A stretch of DNA of 64,000 bases from an uncultured Eubacteriales bacterium (GTDB lineage: Bacteria > Bacillota > Clostridia > Christensenellales > CAG-138). A program made the position numbers and the translations under genes. Below the pieces are notes generated by a model. The model saw only the letters and a program-made list of their open reading frames with translations, searched no databases and had not been told where the DNA came from. The number at the start of each line of letters is the position of its first letter. The first letter of the stretch is position 1. The DNA lies in the NCBI GenBank assembly GCA_902761365.1, contig CACWJZ010000001.1, positions 24,088 through 88,087 of the forward strand, in the 5' to 3' direction. Below, in pieces: positions 8,257-17,399 of this stretch.

Positions 8257-9099
8257 ATGATCCGCATCGGCTGCCATCTCTCCCCGTCCAAGGGGTTCAT
8301 GCGCATGGGGCAGGACGCCCTGTCTATCTCCGCCAATACCTTCCAATTCTTCCTGCGCAATCCCCGGGGGAGCAAAGCCAAGGACCTAGATAAGGGGGAC
8401 ACGGCGGCGCTCATGGCGCTGCTCCGGGAAAAGGATATGCTGCCCATCGTGGCTCACGCCCCCTATACCCTCAACCCCTGTGCGGCCGAGGCGCGGGTCC
8501 AGGAGTTCGCTGCCATGGTCATGGAGGACGACTTGGAGCGCATGAAGGCCTTTGGGGGGAATCTCTACAACTTTCATCCGGGTAGCCACGTGGGGCAGGG
8601 TGTGGAAGCTGGCATAGGAAAGACGGCGGCCCTGCTCAACGCCCTGTTGCAGCCGGACATGACGACCACCATTCTCATAGAAACCATGGCGGGGCAGGGG
8701 AGCGAGATCGGCGGCACCTTCGAGCAGATGCGGGAGATCATGCGCCGGATCGATCTATCGGACAAGGTCGGTGTCTGCCTGGACACCTGCCATGTGTTTG
8801 CGGCCGGTTATGACATCGTTCACGATCTCGATGGCGTGCTGGAAACGTTTGATAAGCAAATCGGCCTGGACCGCCTGAAGGCCCTTCACGTCAACGATTC
8901 CCTGTTTCCCCTGGGGACCCATAAGGACCGCCATGCCCCCATCGGAAAGGGCTGCATCGGTTTGGATGCACTGCTGGCGCTGGTGAACCATCCAGCACTG
9001 ACGAAGCTGCCTATGATCCTGGAGACGCCCCAGGACGACCTCTCTGGCTATGCCCGGGAGATCAGGCTCCTGCGCGGAGAAGCCGTGGACAATTTGTAA
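8257..9099 (+). CDS. nfo: Endonuclease IV (AP endonuclease)
   Basis: A 280-residue TIM-barrel enzyme that cleaves DNA at abasic sites in base excision repair. It begins MIRIGCHLSPSKGF and shows the conserved metal-site segments: FHPGSHVG, LIETMAGQGSEIGGTFEQM, CLDTCHVFAAGYD, LHVNDSLFPLGTHKDRHAPI and GCIG. The start at 8257 has AAAGGAG 6 bases upstream. An upstream in-frame ATG at 8227 lies in the preceding terminator and is unlikely. Confidence 0.95.
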   Translation: MIRIGCHLSPSKGFMRMGQDALSISANTFQFFLRNPRGSKAKDLDKGDTAALMALLREKDMLPIVAHAPYTLNPCAAEARVQEFAAMVMEDDLERMKAFGGNLYNFHPGSHVGQGVEAGIGKTAALLNALLQPDMTTTILIETMAGQGSEIGGTFEQMREIMRRIDLSDKVGVCLDTCHVFAAGYDIVHDLDGVLETFDKQIGLDRLKALHVNDSLFPLGTHKDRHAPIGKGCIGLDALLALVNHPALTKLPMILETPQDDLSGYAREIRLLRGEAVDNL

Positions 9100-9115
9100 C
9101 AAATCGGACCCAAAC

Positions 9116-9144
9116 TTGCTTTTGCGCCTCAAATTTGCTACTAT
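9116..9144 (+). promoter_or_regulatory. Promoter of yigZ operon
   Basis: TTGCTT (9116-9121), a 17-base spacer and TACTAT (9139-9144) in the gap after nfo. Confidence 0.65.
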
Positions 9145-9180
9145 ATCTTCAAAAGCAGGGGAAAGGAGTCGAAGCGGGTT

Positions 9181-9828
9181 ATGGACCAGATGGCAGGGTA
9201 TCGCACCGTGAAGGCTCCCGCCAACATTGAGCTGGTCATCAACAAGTCGCGCTTCATTGGCCAGTGTTTCCCCATCTCTACGGAGGCGGAGGCTTTGGAA
9301 ATGCTGGCGATCCTGCGCAAGAAATATTGGGATGCCACCCACAACTGCTACGCCTACTCGGTGGGGCAGAAGGGGGAGATCGCCCGCTTTTCCGACGACG
9401 GGGAGCCGGGTGGCACAGCGGGCATGCCCATGATGGATGCCCTTAGAGGCGCGGGCGTGACCGACGTACTGTGCGTGGTGACCCGGTATTTCGGCGGCAT
9501 TCTCCTGGGTACCGGCGGGTTGGTGCGGGCCTATTCCCGTGCCTGCGCTGAGGCCATCCGTGCCGCCGGGATCGTGCGCATGACGCCCTGTGACCTGGTC
9601 GAGTTTTCCGTCCCCTATGCGCAATGGAGCCTCTTTCAGCAGGAGGCTCGAAAGCAGGGGGCGACTCTGACGCCGGAATATGGGGAAGCGGTGCACTGCG
9701 TCGCCGCCATAGAGGCAGGGAAGACCAAAACATTTTTGGACGCGGTCTTTGACCAAACGTCAGGTTCCCTGACAGGGACCGTAGCGGGACGGGAATATCG
9801 GACTTTGGAGGACCATGAGGACAGGTAA
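9181..9828 (+). CDS. yigZ: YigZ/IMPACT family protein
   Basis: A 215-residue protein with an N-terminal UPF0029 domain (SRFIGQCFPI, DATHNCYAY, FSDDGEPGGTAG, VTRYFGGILLGTGGLVRAYS) and a C-terminal DUF1949 ferredoxin-like domain from about residue 140. The IMPACT family is linked to translation control in eukaryotes; the bacterial role is not established. An AAAGGAG site lies 12-13 bases before this ATG, a long spacing, so the second Met at 9190 cannot be excluded as the start. The end overlaps the next gene by 14 bases, indicating translational coupling. Confidence 0.9.
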   Translation: MDQMAGYRTVKAPANIELVINKSRFIGQCFPISTEAEALEMLAILRKKYWDATHNCYAYSVGQKGEIARFSDDGEPGGTAGMPMMDALRGAGVTDVLCVVTRYFGGILLGTGGLVRAYSRACAEAIRAAGIVRMTPCDLVEFSVPYAQWSLFQQEARKQGATLTPEYGEAVHCVAAIEAGKTKTFLDAVFDQTSGSLTGTVAGREYRTLEDHEDR

Positions 9829-11935
9829 AAAGGCAAAACTGCATATCCTTCTTTTGACCGTCTGCCTGCTACTGGTAGCTTGGCCTGCCTATGCCAAAAA
9901 CGAGGAGCCTGAGCCCTTGACCCTGACTGTGGAAGCGGACCCCACCTGTTTGCTGAGTGAGGCGGGGGAGATGACTTTCTTCCGATTCAAGGTAAAGAAC
10001 AACCTGAACGAGGAGTATGTTTTGGAGGACATGAGCCTGCAGGGAGACATTTTGTCTGCTCCTAAGCTCATTTCAAACCGCATTACAATCAAGGCCAACG
10101 ATGTGCTGGAATTCACATTAGAGAACGTTCGGATCGAAGACTTTATGTTCGACATGGATCTTTCCTTCCAGCTCACCTGGTGGACCACCTCCTATACGCT
10201 TGATGGTTTGGATAACTATCAACCCATTTCTCAAGAGCATATGATTTCGGCGCCCATCCGAATCGAACGGTTTGTGGAGCCAGTGATGGCTTTGAGCGTT
10301 GCTCCTGATGTTACCATGGCGCGGGAAGGCGATCCCGTCACTGTGACCTACACCCTCATTAACAACACCAAGTTCGACATGACCAACATTACCTTGCAGG
10401 ATGATGGCATCCCGCAGTATACCGTGCCGCTTGAACGTAACATTTTGAACGCTGGCGAACAGATGCAGGCCAACATCACATTCCCCATGGGTGACAGGAT
10501 ATTGGAGCTGAATCCCACGGTCCAGTATACGGTGCGTGGTATAGAGTCGAAAGTTTCAGTAACTCAGGCCGTGACCGTGGAATATGTGGATGTGGAGCTC
10601 CGCATGGAGGTTGAGAAATATCCAGCTACCGCGGAGGGCACTCTTTTTAGGATCACGCTCATCAACAACGGTTCACATGCCGTGACCGACATTCGTATCA
10701 CGGATGAGATCGGCACCCTGATCACGGAGGGGATCTCGTTAAAAGCGGGAAAGGAGAGGACCATATCCTACACGGTACCGTCGGCCGTGTCCTCAGGTAG
10801 TGTTCGATACATCTCTTTTGAAGCCACTGCTCTTGACAACATGGGTGGGCTCATCACGGTGAAGAGCCCCTCCGCCTATGAGCTGCTGCCCTTCGTGGAC
10901 TCTGGTCAAGTGAAGTTGTATCTATCGGTTACGTTGACCAGCAGTGATCAGACGGACGATGGGTCCAATAGACTCAAGCTTCTCTTTGAGGTACGTAACG
11001 ATTCCCAGGTGCCGATTTACAGCGCTATGGTCACCGAAAGCGATTATTTCAAGGGCATCGTCAACGAATATCCCACCCTGGCTGCAGGGACTACAAGCTT
11101 TGAAAAGGAATTCATCGTTCCAGCAGGCACCCGTTCCCTGACCTTTGTTCTCACCGCGGTGGACCCAGCGCAGACTCAATACGCATCGGTACCCATCACC
11201 CTGGATCTTTCCCCACTAGCAGCGCCGAGGCCTACCAACCCGCCGGCCATAAAACCGGGAAAGACGGTGGATACAACGGGCACCATTTATGATACGGAGC
11301 GATATACAAGGATCCTACGCATGGCATCCCTGATCGTATTGGCATTGACCCTCGTATTCCTGCTCCTGTCCGTTATCTTCCGGGTGGCGGAGCTTAATAC
11401 GCGTCGCCTGCTGCCAAAAGAAACACCGATCCGGCCTTTCGGGCCCAGGAGGAAACGTACCAGCTCTGCTCCTATCCGAGAGGCTCCAGACCCGGTTCAT
11501 GTTCAGTTTGGATATATGCAGCCGGCCAAACTCCGGTATATGGAACGAACGGATCGCATACCTACTGTACGGCATGAGGAACCTCCTGTTGAACCCAAGA
11601 AACCGGTTCAAGTATCCATTACAGCCTCCGTCGGCACTATATCTCAGTCGTCCAGGACCACCAGCGCCTCCCGGCGTGCTGGAGAGATCACAGCCGTACC
11701 TATTCACAAGGCGCCAAAGCGGCCCGTCATGATGTCCTCCGACGACACCATGCCCTTTGCGCCTGTCCATGAGGATCAGGTGAAGGAAGCCGCGACAACC
11801 GAAAAGCGTACGGAGCCGCCGAAATCTGAAGCGAAAGATCGTCCGTCTGCTACGCCTCGGGTGATCGAGGTGAAGCCTGCCGCCGGCGTCCTTCCTCGCA
11901 AAAAGCTGGAGATCGTCCACGTCCTGCAGCCATGA
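9815..11935 (+). CDS. Uncharacterised single-pass surface protein with long cytoplasmic tail
   Basis: A 706-residue protein I cannot assign to a named family. It has a signal peptide (hydrophobic 10-27, ending PAYA). Residues 30-490 form an extracellular region of beta-sandwich repeats with alternating hydrophobic strands and NNT/NNG turns (VTYTLINNTKFDMTNITL, FRITLINNGSHAVTDIRI), like CARDB/DUF11 cell-surface modules. One membrane helix lies at about 503-522. A 180-residue proline- and basic-rich low-complexity tail then faces the cytosol. A GGAGG ribosome binding site lies within yigZ. The ATGA overlap with the HAD gene shows a three-gene operon. A scaffold or sensor role is possible but unproven. 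Confidence 0.85.
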   Translation: MRTGKKAKLHILLLTVCLLLVAWPAYAKNEEPEPLTLTVEADPTCLLSEAGEMTFFRFKVKNNLNEEYVLEDMSLQGDILSAPKLISNRITIKANDVLEFTLENVRIEDFMFDMDLSFQLTWWTTSYTLDGLDNYQPISQEHMISAPIRIERFVEPVMALSVAPDVTMAREGDPVTVTYTLINNTKFDMTNITLQDDGIPQYTVPLERNILNAGEQMQANITFPMGDRILELNPTVQYTVRGIESKVSVTQAVTVEYVDVELRMEVEKYPATAEGTLFRITLINNGSHAVTDIRITDEIGTLITEGISLKAGKERTISYTVPSAVSSGSVRYISFEATALDNMGGLITVKSPSAYELLPFVDSGQVKLYLSVTLTSSDQTDDGSNRLKLLFEVRNDSQVPIYSAMVTESDYFKGIVNEYPTLAAGTTSFEKEFIVPAGTRSLTFVLTAVDPAQTQYASVPITLDLSPLAAPRPTNPPAIKPGKTVDTTGTIYDTERYTRILRMASLIVLALTLVFLLLSVIFRVAELNTRRLLPKETPIRPFGPRRKRTSSAPIREAPDPVHVQFGYMQPAKLRYMERTDRIPTVRHEEPPVEPKKPVQVSITASVGTISQSSRTTSASRRAGEITAVPIHKAPKRPVMMSSDDTMPFAPVHEDQVKEAATTEKRTEPPKSEAKDRPSATPRVIEVKPAAGVLPRKKLEIVHVLQP

Positions 11936-12648
11936 TCGAAACCTATATCTTTGACCTATACGGGACGTTGGTGGACATCCACACCGACGAATCCATGCCC
12001 GTCCTATGGCGTCGCATGGCGTTTTTGTTATCCCTGCAGGGCGCGTCCTATGCGCCGGAAGAGCTGAAACGGGCGTATCATCTTGCTGTCGAGGAACAGA
12101 TCGAAGCGAGGGCGTCACAGCTGCCGGACATATTGAAGGATCATGTGGAGCCGGACATCCTGCTCGTTTTCGAATCCCTGTATACCCAAAAGGGCGTCGC
12201 GGTCAGCGGCGACACGGTCCAGGATGCGGCGCTGTTCTTTCGCACCCTGTCCCTGCGACGGCTTACGGTATATCCCGACGCTGTATCCGTGTTGCGCTCC
12301 TTGCGGGCGAGGGGGAGGGGAGTATACCTGCTGTCCAACGCCCAGGTGGCCTTTACCGTTCCGGAGCTGCGAAAGCTGGGATTGCTTTCCCTCTTTGATG
12401 GGATCGTCATTTCCTCCGACGTGGGCATCAAAAAGCCGGACAGGGCCATCTTTGAACACATCCTGTCCCAATATGGTCTTCGTCCGGAAACCTGTATGAT
12501 GATCGGAAATGATGCAGAGGCGGACATGCAGGGGGCGGCTTCCGTAGGCATGGCCGGGCGGTATATCCACACCAACCAGTCCCCCGACCGTCAACAGCCG
12601 TTGCCCAAGGGGTGCTTGGAGATAAGAAATCTCAAGGAGCTGCTCTAA
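11932..12648 (+). CDS. HAD family hydrolase (YjjG-like phosphatase)
   Basis: A 238-residue haloacid dehalogenase superfamily enzyme, probably a small-molecule phosphatase. Motif I is DLYGTLVD at residues 8-15 (nucleophile and acid/base Asp). Motif II is LLSN near 130, motif III the lysine in KKPDRAIF, and motif IV IGNDAEADMQGA. An alpha-helical C1 cap lies between motifs I and II. This matches the YjjG/nucleotidase-like subgroup, though the substrate cannot be read. Its start overlaps the upstream stop (ATGA). No terminator separates it clearly from the converging gene at 12654. Confidence 0.9.
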   Translation: MIETYIFDLYGTLVDIHTDESMPVLWRRMAFLLSLQGASYAPEELKRAYHLAVEEQIEARASQLPDILKDHVEPDILLVFESLYTQKGVAVSGDTVQDAALFFRTLSLRRLTVYPDAVSVLRSLRARGRGVYLLSNAQVAFTVPELRKLGLLSLFDGIVISSDVGIKKPDRAIFEHILSQYGLRPETCMMIGNDAEADMQGAASVGMAGRYIHTNQSPDRQQPLPKGCLEIRNLKELL

Positions 12649-12653
12649 ACCGT

Positions 12654-14018
12654 CTACGGCATTTTTACGCCGGACAGTAACTCTCCGTCAAATATGGTGG
12701 CGAATCGGCCCCAATCCCGCCAGCCGTTGGCACCATCGCAAATCCAGCTCAACGCGAGTTCGTCCACGCCGTCCACCGGCAGGGAGAAAGGCGCGGGCTT
12801 TGAGGTTATATCGATGTTCTTGAATTCAGCGATCAATTGACCGTCCGCAATGATCTGCAGCGTGGCGGAGGCTCGATAGAGGTCTGACTTTTCCCCTTTT
12901 GGAAAGGCCACGGTTCCTGTGAATACGTCATAGACTCCCTGCAGAGAAAAGCAGACGGCGCCCATATCCGCCGAAAAGCTGTGGCTATAGGGATTGGAGG
13001 AGGCGTCCATGGCGTATCGATCCCGGGCGATGGTGCTCTGTTCCCCAGTCCGGGCGTTGGCCGTCTCATCCTGCAGCACGGGCAGCTCCCCCAGAGGGTG
13101 ATGGACCACGCCCCTGATCTCAAAAAGCAACGTCCGCATCTCGATGGAATCGATCCACTGCAGCCCTTCCTCCAGGATCGCACAGGCCTGGTCATCATCG
13201 CCGGCCTCCTGGAACGCCTGGGCCTTAGCGCAAATGTCCGTCTCGTATTCATGCAGCAAACGCTGCTCCAAATACTCCCAGGCATACGCATCTTCGTCCT
13301 GCTGACGAAGGTCCTCCACATAGCGGAGGGCTGCTTCCGGACCTTCAGCTTGCAATCGGCGGCGGGCTTCCTCCATTTGTTCGTTGTAGGTCTGCTCGGC
13401 CGCCATGCGCCGCACGTCGTTGAGAGCCGCAGCCAAATCGCCATCCTCACCCAACACGTCCAGCCCCTTCGACAATGCAGCTTCAGAGGATGTGGGCGTT
13501 CCTGCCTCCATGGCCGCCTCTGCATCGGTGAGCAGAATGTTTTTGTATTCGATCTCGGCAACTATAAGCTGCTCCTGGATGGATTCATCCGCAATAAGGG
13601 CTGTGCGGTACAGGGGGATGGCTTCGGCATAGTCGCCTGTTGCATAGCAGGCGTTCGCCTGGGCAAGGCTTGTCCGGGCTGCCTCCATTTCCGCCGCTGC
13701 CTGACGGCAGTCCTCTACATCATCCTGGGGCAGCTTTGTCAGTGACAGGGGCTGAAGAACACCCATGACCTCATCATAGGTCAACCGCTGCTCATAATAC
13801 TCGGCCAGCTTGTGCTCCACATACGCCTGCAGCTTTTCATCCGCCTCCTGCCGAAGCTGGTCGGAGTGGCATAGACGAGACAAATACACCGCTTCCGCGT
13901 GATCAAACTGCTTTGTTTGCAGGGTCAGCGCAAAGCGCGCCAGGGGGTCCAGCAGAAATGCCCCGGCAAGCAGCAACAACAGCAGCGATATGAGGATGAG
14001 CCGCTTCGTCTGTTTCAT
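12654..14018 (-). CDS. Uncharacterised membrane-anchored helical-repeat protein with NPCBM-like domain
   Basis: A 454-residue protein with one N-terminal membrane helix (residues 7-27). A long helical region of TPR-like character follows (about 30-300), including ANACYATGDYAEAIPLYRTA, which fits a TPR unit. The C-terminal beta domain (about 335-450) resembles NPCBM/NEW2 carbohydrate-binding modules. The start overlaps the stop of the 778-residue membrane gene (ATGA), so the two are co-expressed. The partner looks like a polytopic glycosyltransferase, so a role in cell-surface glycans is plausible but inferred. Confidence 0.8.
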   Translation of the reverse strand: MKQTKRLILISLLLLLLAGAFLLDPLARFALTLQTKQFDHAEAVYLSRLCHSDQLRQEADEKLQAYVEHKLAEYYEQRLTYDEVMGVLQPLSLTKLPQDDVEDCRQAAAEMEAARTSLAQANACYATGDYAEAIPLYRTALIADESIQEQLIVAEIEYKNILLTDAEAAMEAGTPTSSEAALSKGLDVLGEDGDLAAALNDVRRMAAEQTYNEQMEEARRRLQAEGPEAALRYVEDLRQQDEDAYAWEYLEQRLLHEYETDICAKAQAFQEAGDDDQACAILEEGLQWIDSIEMRTLLFEIRGVVHHPLGELPVLQDETANARTGEQSTIARDRYAMDASSNPYSHSFSADMGAVCFSLQGVYDVFTGTVAFPKGEKSDLYRASATLQIIADGQLIAEFKNIDITSKPAPFSLPVDGVDELALSWICDGANGWRDWGRFATIFDGELLSGVKMP

Positions 14019-16351
14019 TTGAGCTCATACACCTGTATGCCGTCCTGATCGTAGAGCAGGGTGCAGTTGGCCTCAAAGTAATCCATGTCGATAACAAAGT
14101 TGGAGCGCTCCGACGAGCCTATATACACATAGCGGATGCCGTATTCCTCGAAGAGGTTTTCGTTGTCATACGGCGTTTCGAACATGGCGTCGATGTCCTG
14201 CCGCCGCTCGCCGGTGTCGATGCCATGATAGTAGAGGAACAAGTCTGGTCCACAGACGATGCTCCGCCCTGTCAGCACGGACACGGCGTTGAGATGCCAG
14301 CTGTAGTCCGTCAGGAAAAGACCGTCCGGGTCAGTGTTCTCACGGATATAGGATGCCGCTTCTATGTCCGCGTTGGAGAACATCATGTAGGAGCTGCGCC
14401 ACTCCCGCAAAATGGTCATGGGTCCGGAGATGAAGAGAGAGAAGCCCAGCAGGAAGGAGAGCAGGGCATGGCTGGCGTAGAGGTTGCGGGCTTTTGCGTC
14501 GCCGTTCCGTGTAGATCGATAGAGGGACAGGAACACCAGCCCCATGCTGAGCCCCGCTACACCCAGCAGCAGTGCGAGGGGCAGGGGGAGGGACAGGGTA
14601 CGGCTGCTGCTCTCTTGGATCAGTCGATACAGCAGATACAGGAACAGCCCGAAGGAAAGCACAAGCAGAAGGTAGGCCCAACCGCTATTCTCCGGTGCGT
14701 CCTCGACCTTCAGCAGCTGCACGGAAAGGTAGATGAGGAAGGCAAGCAGGAAGAGCTCCGTGAAGACGCCAAAGGCGGGGATCTCCACAGAATTGCCGGA
14801 CACGTGGGTGAACACGGTCATAAAGATCAGGAGCCCCAACACGGAGGTGATAAAGCCCAGCAGGGACAGGGCGGCAACGCGTGCCTGAGGCGCTTTGCCG
14901 ATCCGGTGGAAAAGTTTGTGATGCAGGACGCCCAGGAGCTTAGCCGTCAAGGCGCAGAGGCAGAAGAACCAGGCGAAGAGAAGCTTGTTGTTGTCGTAGA
15001 TATTGGGCTGGAAGACCACCACCTCGGCAACGAGCCATAGGACCAGGAACCCGCTGGCGATCTGCCGGTCCCGCTTGGACAGCAGCAGCAGGGCAAAGGG
15101 CAGCAGCAAAAACAGCCAGCCCAGGTTTTTGATATAGAACCACAGGAAGGAATCCACCTCGTTGGCCCAGTTGAAGTGGAGGCGGACCATGCCGCTTTCC
15201 GACGCCTGCTGGAAGGCGAAGCCGAAGAGCTGCGGGGCGGCGAGAAGGACCACGATGCCGCCGTAGCATACCCACTGCAGGAGCCGCTTTTTGTCGAACT
15301 GACGCACCAGGTCCGAGATGCAATACGTGGCGCTGACGATCCCCAGTGCCAGGAAGGAGTGGGTGTGGATGAGGGGCAGGCCGCCCGCCAGCAGGATCAG
15401 GGGCACCAGGGCCGACTTCCGCTTTTCAAAGGTGAACCGCAGCAGCAGATACAGGCAGGGGAACAGGAACGCCCATCCGAAGAGGGTGGCCCGCTGAGGG
15501 ATCAGCATGTCCACGATGGGGTTGACCCACCTGAGGCCGATCCGAGGCAGGTTGGTGGGGGTCACATAGAAGTCATTCAACAGGTAGCTCAGGTTGTTGG
15601 CGTACCCACTTTCGTCGATGAGCGCGCCCACTGTGGAGGCGCCGCCCAGCCGGTCGAAGAAGTAAAGGAACCCGAACCCACCGCCGATGAAAAAGAGGTA
15701 CGTGGCGAAGCGGGCCCGCTCCGCCCGCTTCAGCCAGCTCTGGAAGGCGAAGTAGACGCCCAGGATCACGAGGGCATAGGCGTAGAGGGCGGGCAGCAGG
15801 TAGGCCCAGCGGAGGCTTGCACCGAACTGGAACAGGGAGGCGCTGGGCACCTCGCAGAGGAAGGGGTAGTTGACGGTATGTCCGGGGAAGATGCTGTATT
15901 CCGGCGGGAAGAAGCCCTGCTCCGCCATACTGGAGATGAACCCCAGGTGCATGGCAAGATCCCCGTAGGTGGTCTGGCCCACGTAATAGCCGTCGGCCTT
16001 GGGCTCCAGGATGTGGGTGGAGAAGAGATACGCGCCGATCAGGAAGATGGGCATTAGCCACAGCAGGGGCAGGAGGGACCTGTAGTCCTTCGCCCGAACA
16101 GGAGGCGCTTTTTTCTTAGAGAATTGGCACACCACCGTGATGAGGGCCATCCATGCAGCGCCCAGCACATGGCTCAGGGTGCCGAACCCCAGGGCTAAGG
16201 AGAACAGGCTGGGCAGCCAGATGCTCCCAAACAGGCCCACCGTCAGCCCCAGCCAGAGACGGCGCGCGAAGGTTTCGTCAGCAAACAGGCATCTGCTGAT
16301 CAGGATGCCCGCCGCCGCGTAGAACAGCATGTAGAGGATGGAAAGGATCAT
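14015..16351 (-). CDS. Large polytopic membrane protein, possible glycosyltransferase
   Basis: A 778-residue protein with roughly 15-18 hydrophobic helices through residue ~670 and a soluble C-terminus (SYIRENTDPDGLFLTDYSWH; then EEYGIRYVYIGSSER). An early loop after the third or fourth helix has conserved-looking acidic residues (EPKADGYYVGQTTYGDLAMH). This layout, many helices and a C-terminal domain referring to a dwelling unit of the YxxE type, is typical of GT-C membrane glycosyltransferases (PMT/DUF2298/YfhO-like). The assignment is by architecture only. GGAGG lies 5 bases before the ATG. Confidence 0.75.
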   Translation of the reverse strand: MILSILYMLFYAAAGILISRCLFADETFARRLWLGLTVGLFGSIWLPSLFSLALGFGTLSHVLGAAWMALITVVCQFSKKKAPPVRAKDYRSLLPLLWLMPIFLIGAYLFSTHILEPKADGYYVGQTTYGDLAMHLGFISSMAEQGFFPPEYSIFPGHTVNYPFLCEVPSASLFQFGASLRWAYLLPALYAYALVILGVYFAFQSWLKRAERARFATYLFFIGGGFGFLYFFDRLGGASTVGALIDESGYANNLSYLLNDFYVTPTNLPRIGLRWVNPIVDMLIPQRATLFGWAFLFPCLYLLLRFTFEKRKSALVPLILLAGGLPLIHTHSFLALGIVSATYCISDLVRQFDKKRLLQWVCYGGIVVLLAAPQLFGFAFQQASESGMVRLHFNWANEVDSFLWFYIKNLGWLFLLLPFALLLLSKRDRQIASGFLVLWLVAEVVVFQPNIYDNNKLLFAWFFCLCALTAKLLGVLHHKLFHRIGKAPQARVAALSLLGFITSVLGLLIFMTVFTHVSGNSVEIPAFGVFTELFLLAFLIYLSVQLLKVEDAPENSGWAYLLLVLSFGLFLYLLYRLIQESSSRTLSLPLPLALLLGVAGLSMGLVFLSLYRSTRNGDAKARNLYASHALLSFLLGFSLFISGPMTILREWRSSYMMFSNADIEAASYIRENTDPDGLFLTDYSWHLNAVSVLTGRSIVCGPDLFLYYHGIDTGERRQDIDAMFETPYDNENLFEEYGIRYVYIGSSERSNFVIDMDYFEANCTLLYDQDGIQVYELK

Positions 16352-16407
16352 AGAGCCTCCGCAAATCTTTGCCTGATTATACCATGCCGGTCCCCGGTTT
16401 GGAAATA

Positions 16408-16430
16408 GAAAACCCTCCCAAAAGGAGGGT
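16408..16430 (-). terminator. Terminator after degV
   Basis: On the minus strand ACCCTCC and GGAGGGT-type arms (16412-16418 and 16424-16430) form a hairpin with a four-base loop followed by TTTT. Confidence 0.8.
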
Positions 16431-16456
16431 CGGAAAGTTGAAAAACTGTAAACCTT

Positions 16457-17314
16457 TTATTTCGTCAGGAACAGCACGCCTATGCAGCCCGGTCCGCAGT
16501 GGGAGGAGATGGTGCACCCGGCGGTGGTGACGATGATCTCGCCCCAGGGCCCGTACTTCTCTACCTCCTCTTTCATCCATTCGATATCGGCCTCGGGGAA
16601 CCCGGAATGGGTGATGAAGATGCGATCCCGCACGATATCGGTCCGCCCATCCAGCTGATCGTGGATGTAGGCGACGATGCACTTCTTCAGCTTCCCGAAA
16701 TACTTTTTGCCCACGGTCATGCTGCCGTTTTTGTCGTTCAACACCCGGATGCTGGGTTTGATGCTCATGAGGTTGGCCCCCATGTGCGCCAGGGACGAGC
16801 AGCGGCCGCCCGCATGGAGGAAGGCCAGGGTGTCCAGGATGAAGCTGGCGGAGTTCCGCTGATTGAGCGCCTTCACCTCTTCGTAGATTGTGGCGGCGTC
16901 CATGCCCTGCTTGACCCGCTCCCCGGCCTCACAGACCAGGAGGCCGGTGCCGGTGGACAGGCAGCAGGAGTCGATCACGTACACGCCCGGGACCTCCTCG
17001 GCGGCCATGACCGCGTTCTGATGGGTGACGGACAGGCCGGAGCCCAAGGAAATATGCACAACATCGAACCCCTGGTCAGTGTAGCGCTTGAATACTTCCT
17101 CGTACTCGCCTACGCTGACGGCGCTGGTCTTGGGAAGGGCGCCCGTCTTTTCCCAGTTCTCATAGATCATGTCGTTGGTTATATCGACACCGTCCAGATA
17201 CTCCCTGTCGTTCATGGTGACATGCAGGGGCACGAGCTCCACATTATAGCGCTCTTGGAGCATGGGGCCGATGTCACAAGGGGTGTCTGCGGTGATCTTT
17301 ACGGGTCTTGCCAT
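16457..17314 (-). CDS. DegV family fatty-acid-binding protein
   Basis: A 285-residue DegV protein. Family members (FakB type) bind a fatty acid and present it to the kinase FakA for incorporation into phospholipid. The start MARPVKITADTPCDIG replaces the usual T-D-S-x-x-D-L motif with T-D-P-C-D-I. SLGSGLSVTHQNA and FILDTLAFLHAGGR match the lipid-binding and typical EYLxKGGR-like segments, the latter divergent (LAFLHAGGR). The C-terminus has the THSG and histidine-rich GPG regions (SSHCGPGCIG). No fakA is in the window. The ribosome binding site is AAGGAGG. Confidence 0.93.
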   Translation of the reverse strand: MARPVKITADTPCDIGPMLQERYNVELVPLHVTMNDREYLDGVDITNDMIYENWEKTGALPKTSAVSVGEYEEVFKRYTDQGFDVVHISLGSGLSVTHQNAVMAAEEVPGVYVIDSCCLSTGTGLLVCEAGERVKQGMDAATIYEEVKALNQRNSASFILDTLAFLHAGGRCSSLAHMGANLMSIKPSIRVLNDKNGSMTVGKKYFGKLKKCIVAYIHDQLDGRTDIVRDRIFITHSGFPEADIEWMKEEVEKYGPWGEIIVTTAGCTISSHCGPGCIGVLFLTK

Positions 17315-17344
17315 TAGGATGTTCCTCCTTAGTTGTTAAAAACC

Positions 17345-17373
17345 ATAATATCAAATTATATAAGATTCGTCAA
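17345..17373 (-). promoter_or_regulatory. Promoter of degV
   Basis: On the minus strand, TTGACG (17368-17373), a 17-base spacer and TATTAT (17345-17350), placed just after the DUF4097 gene stop. Confidence 0.72.
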
Positions 17374-17399
17374 ACAGGAATGAAACAATCCGGATTATT

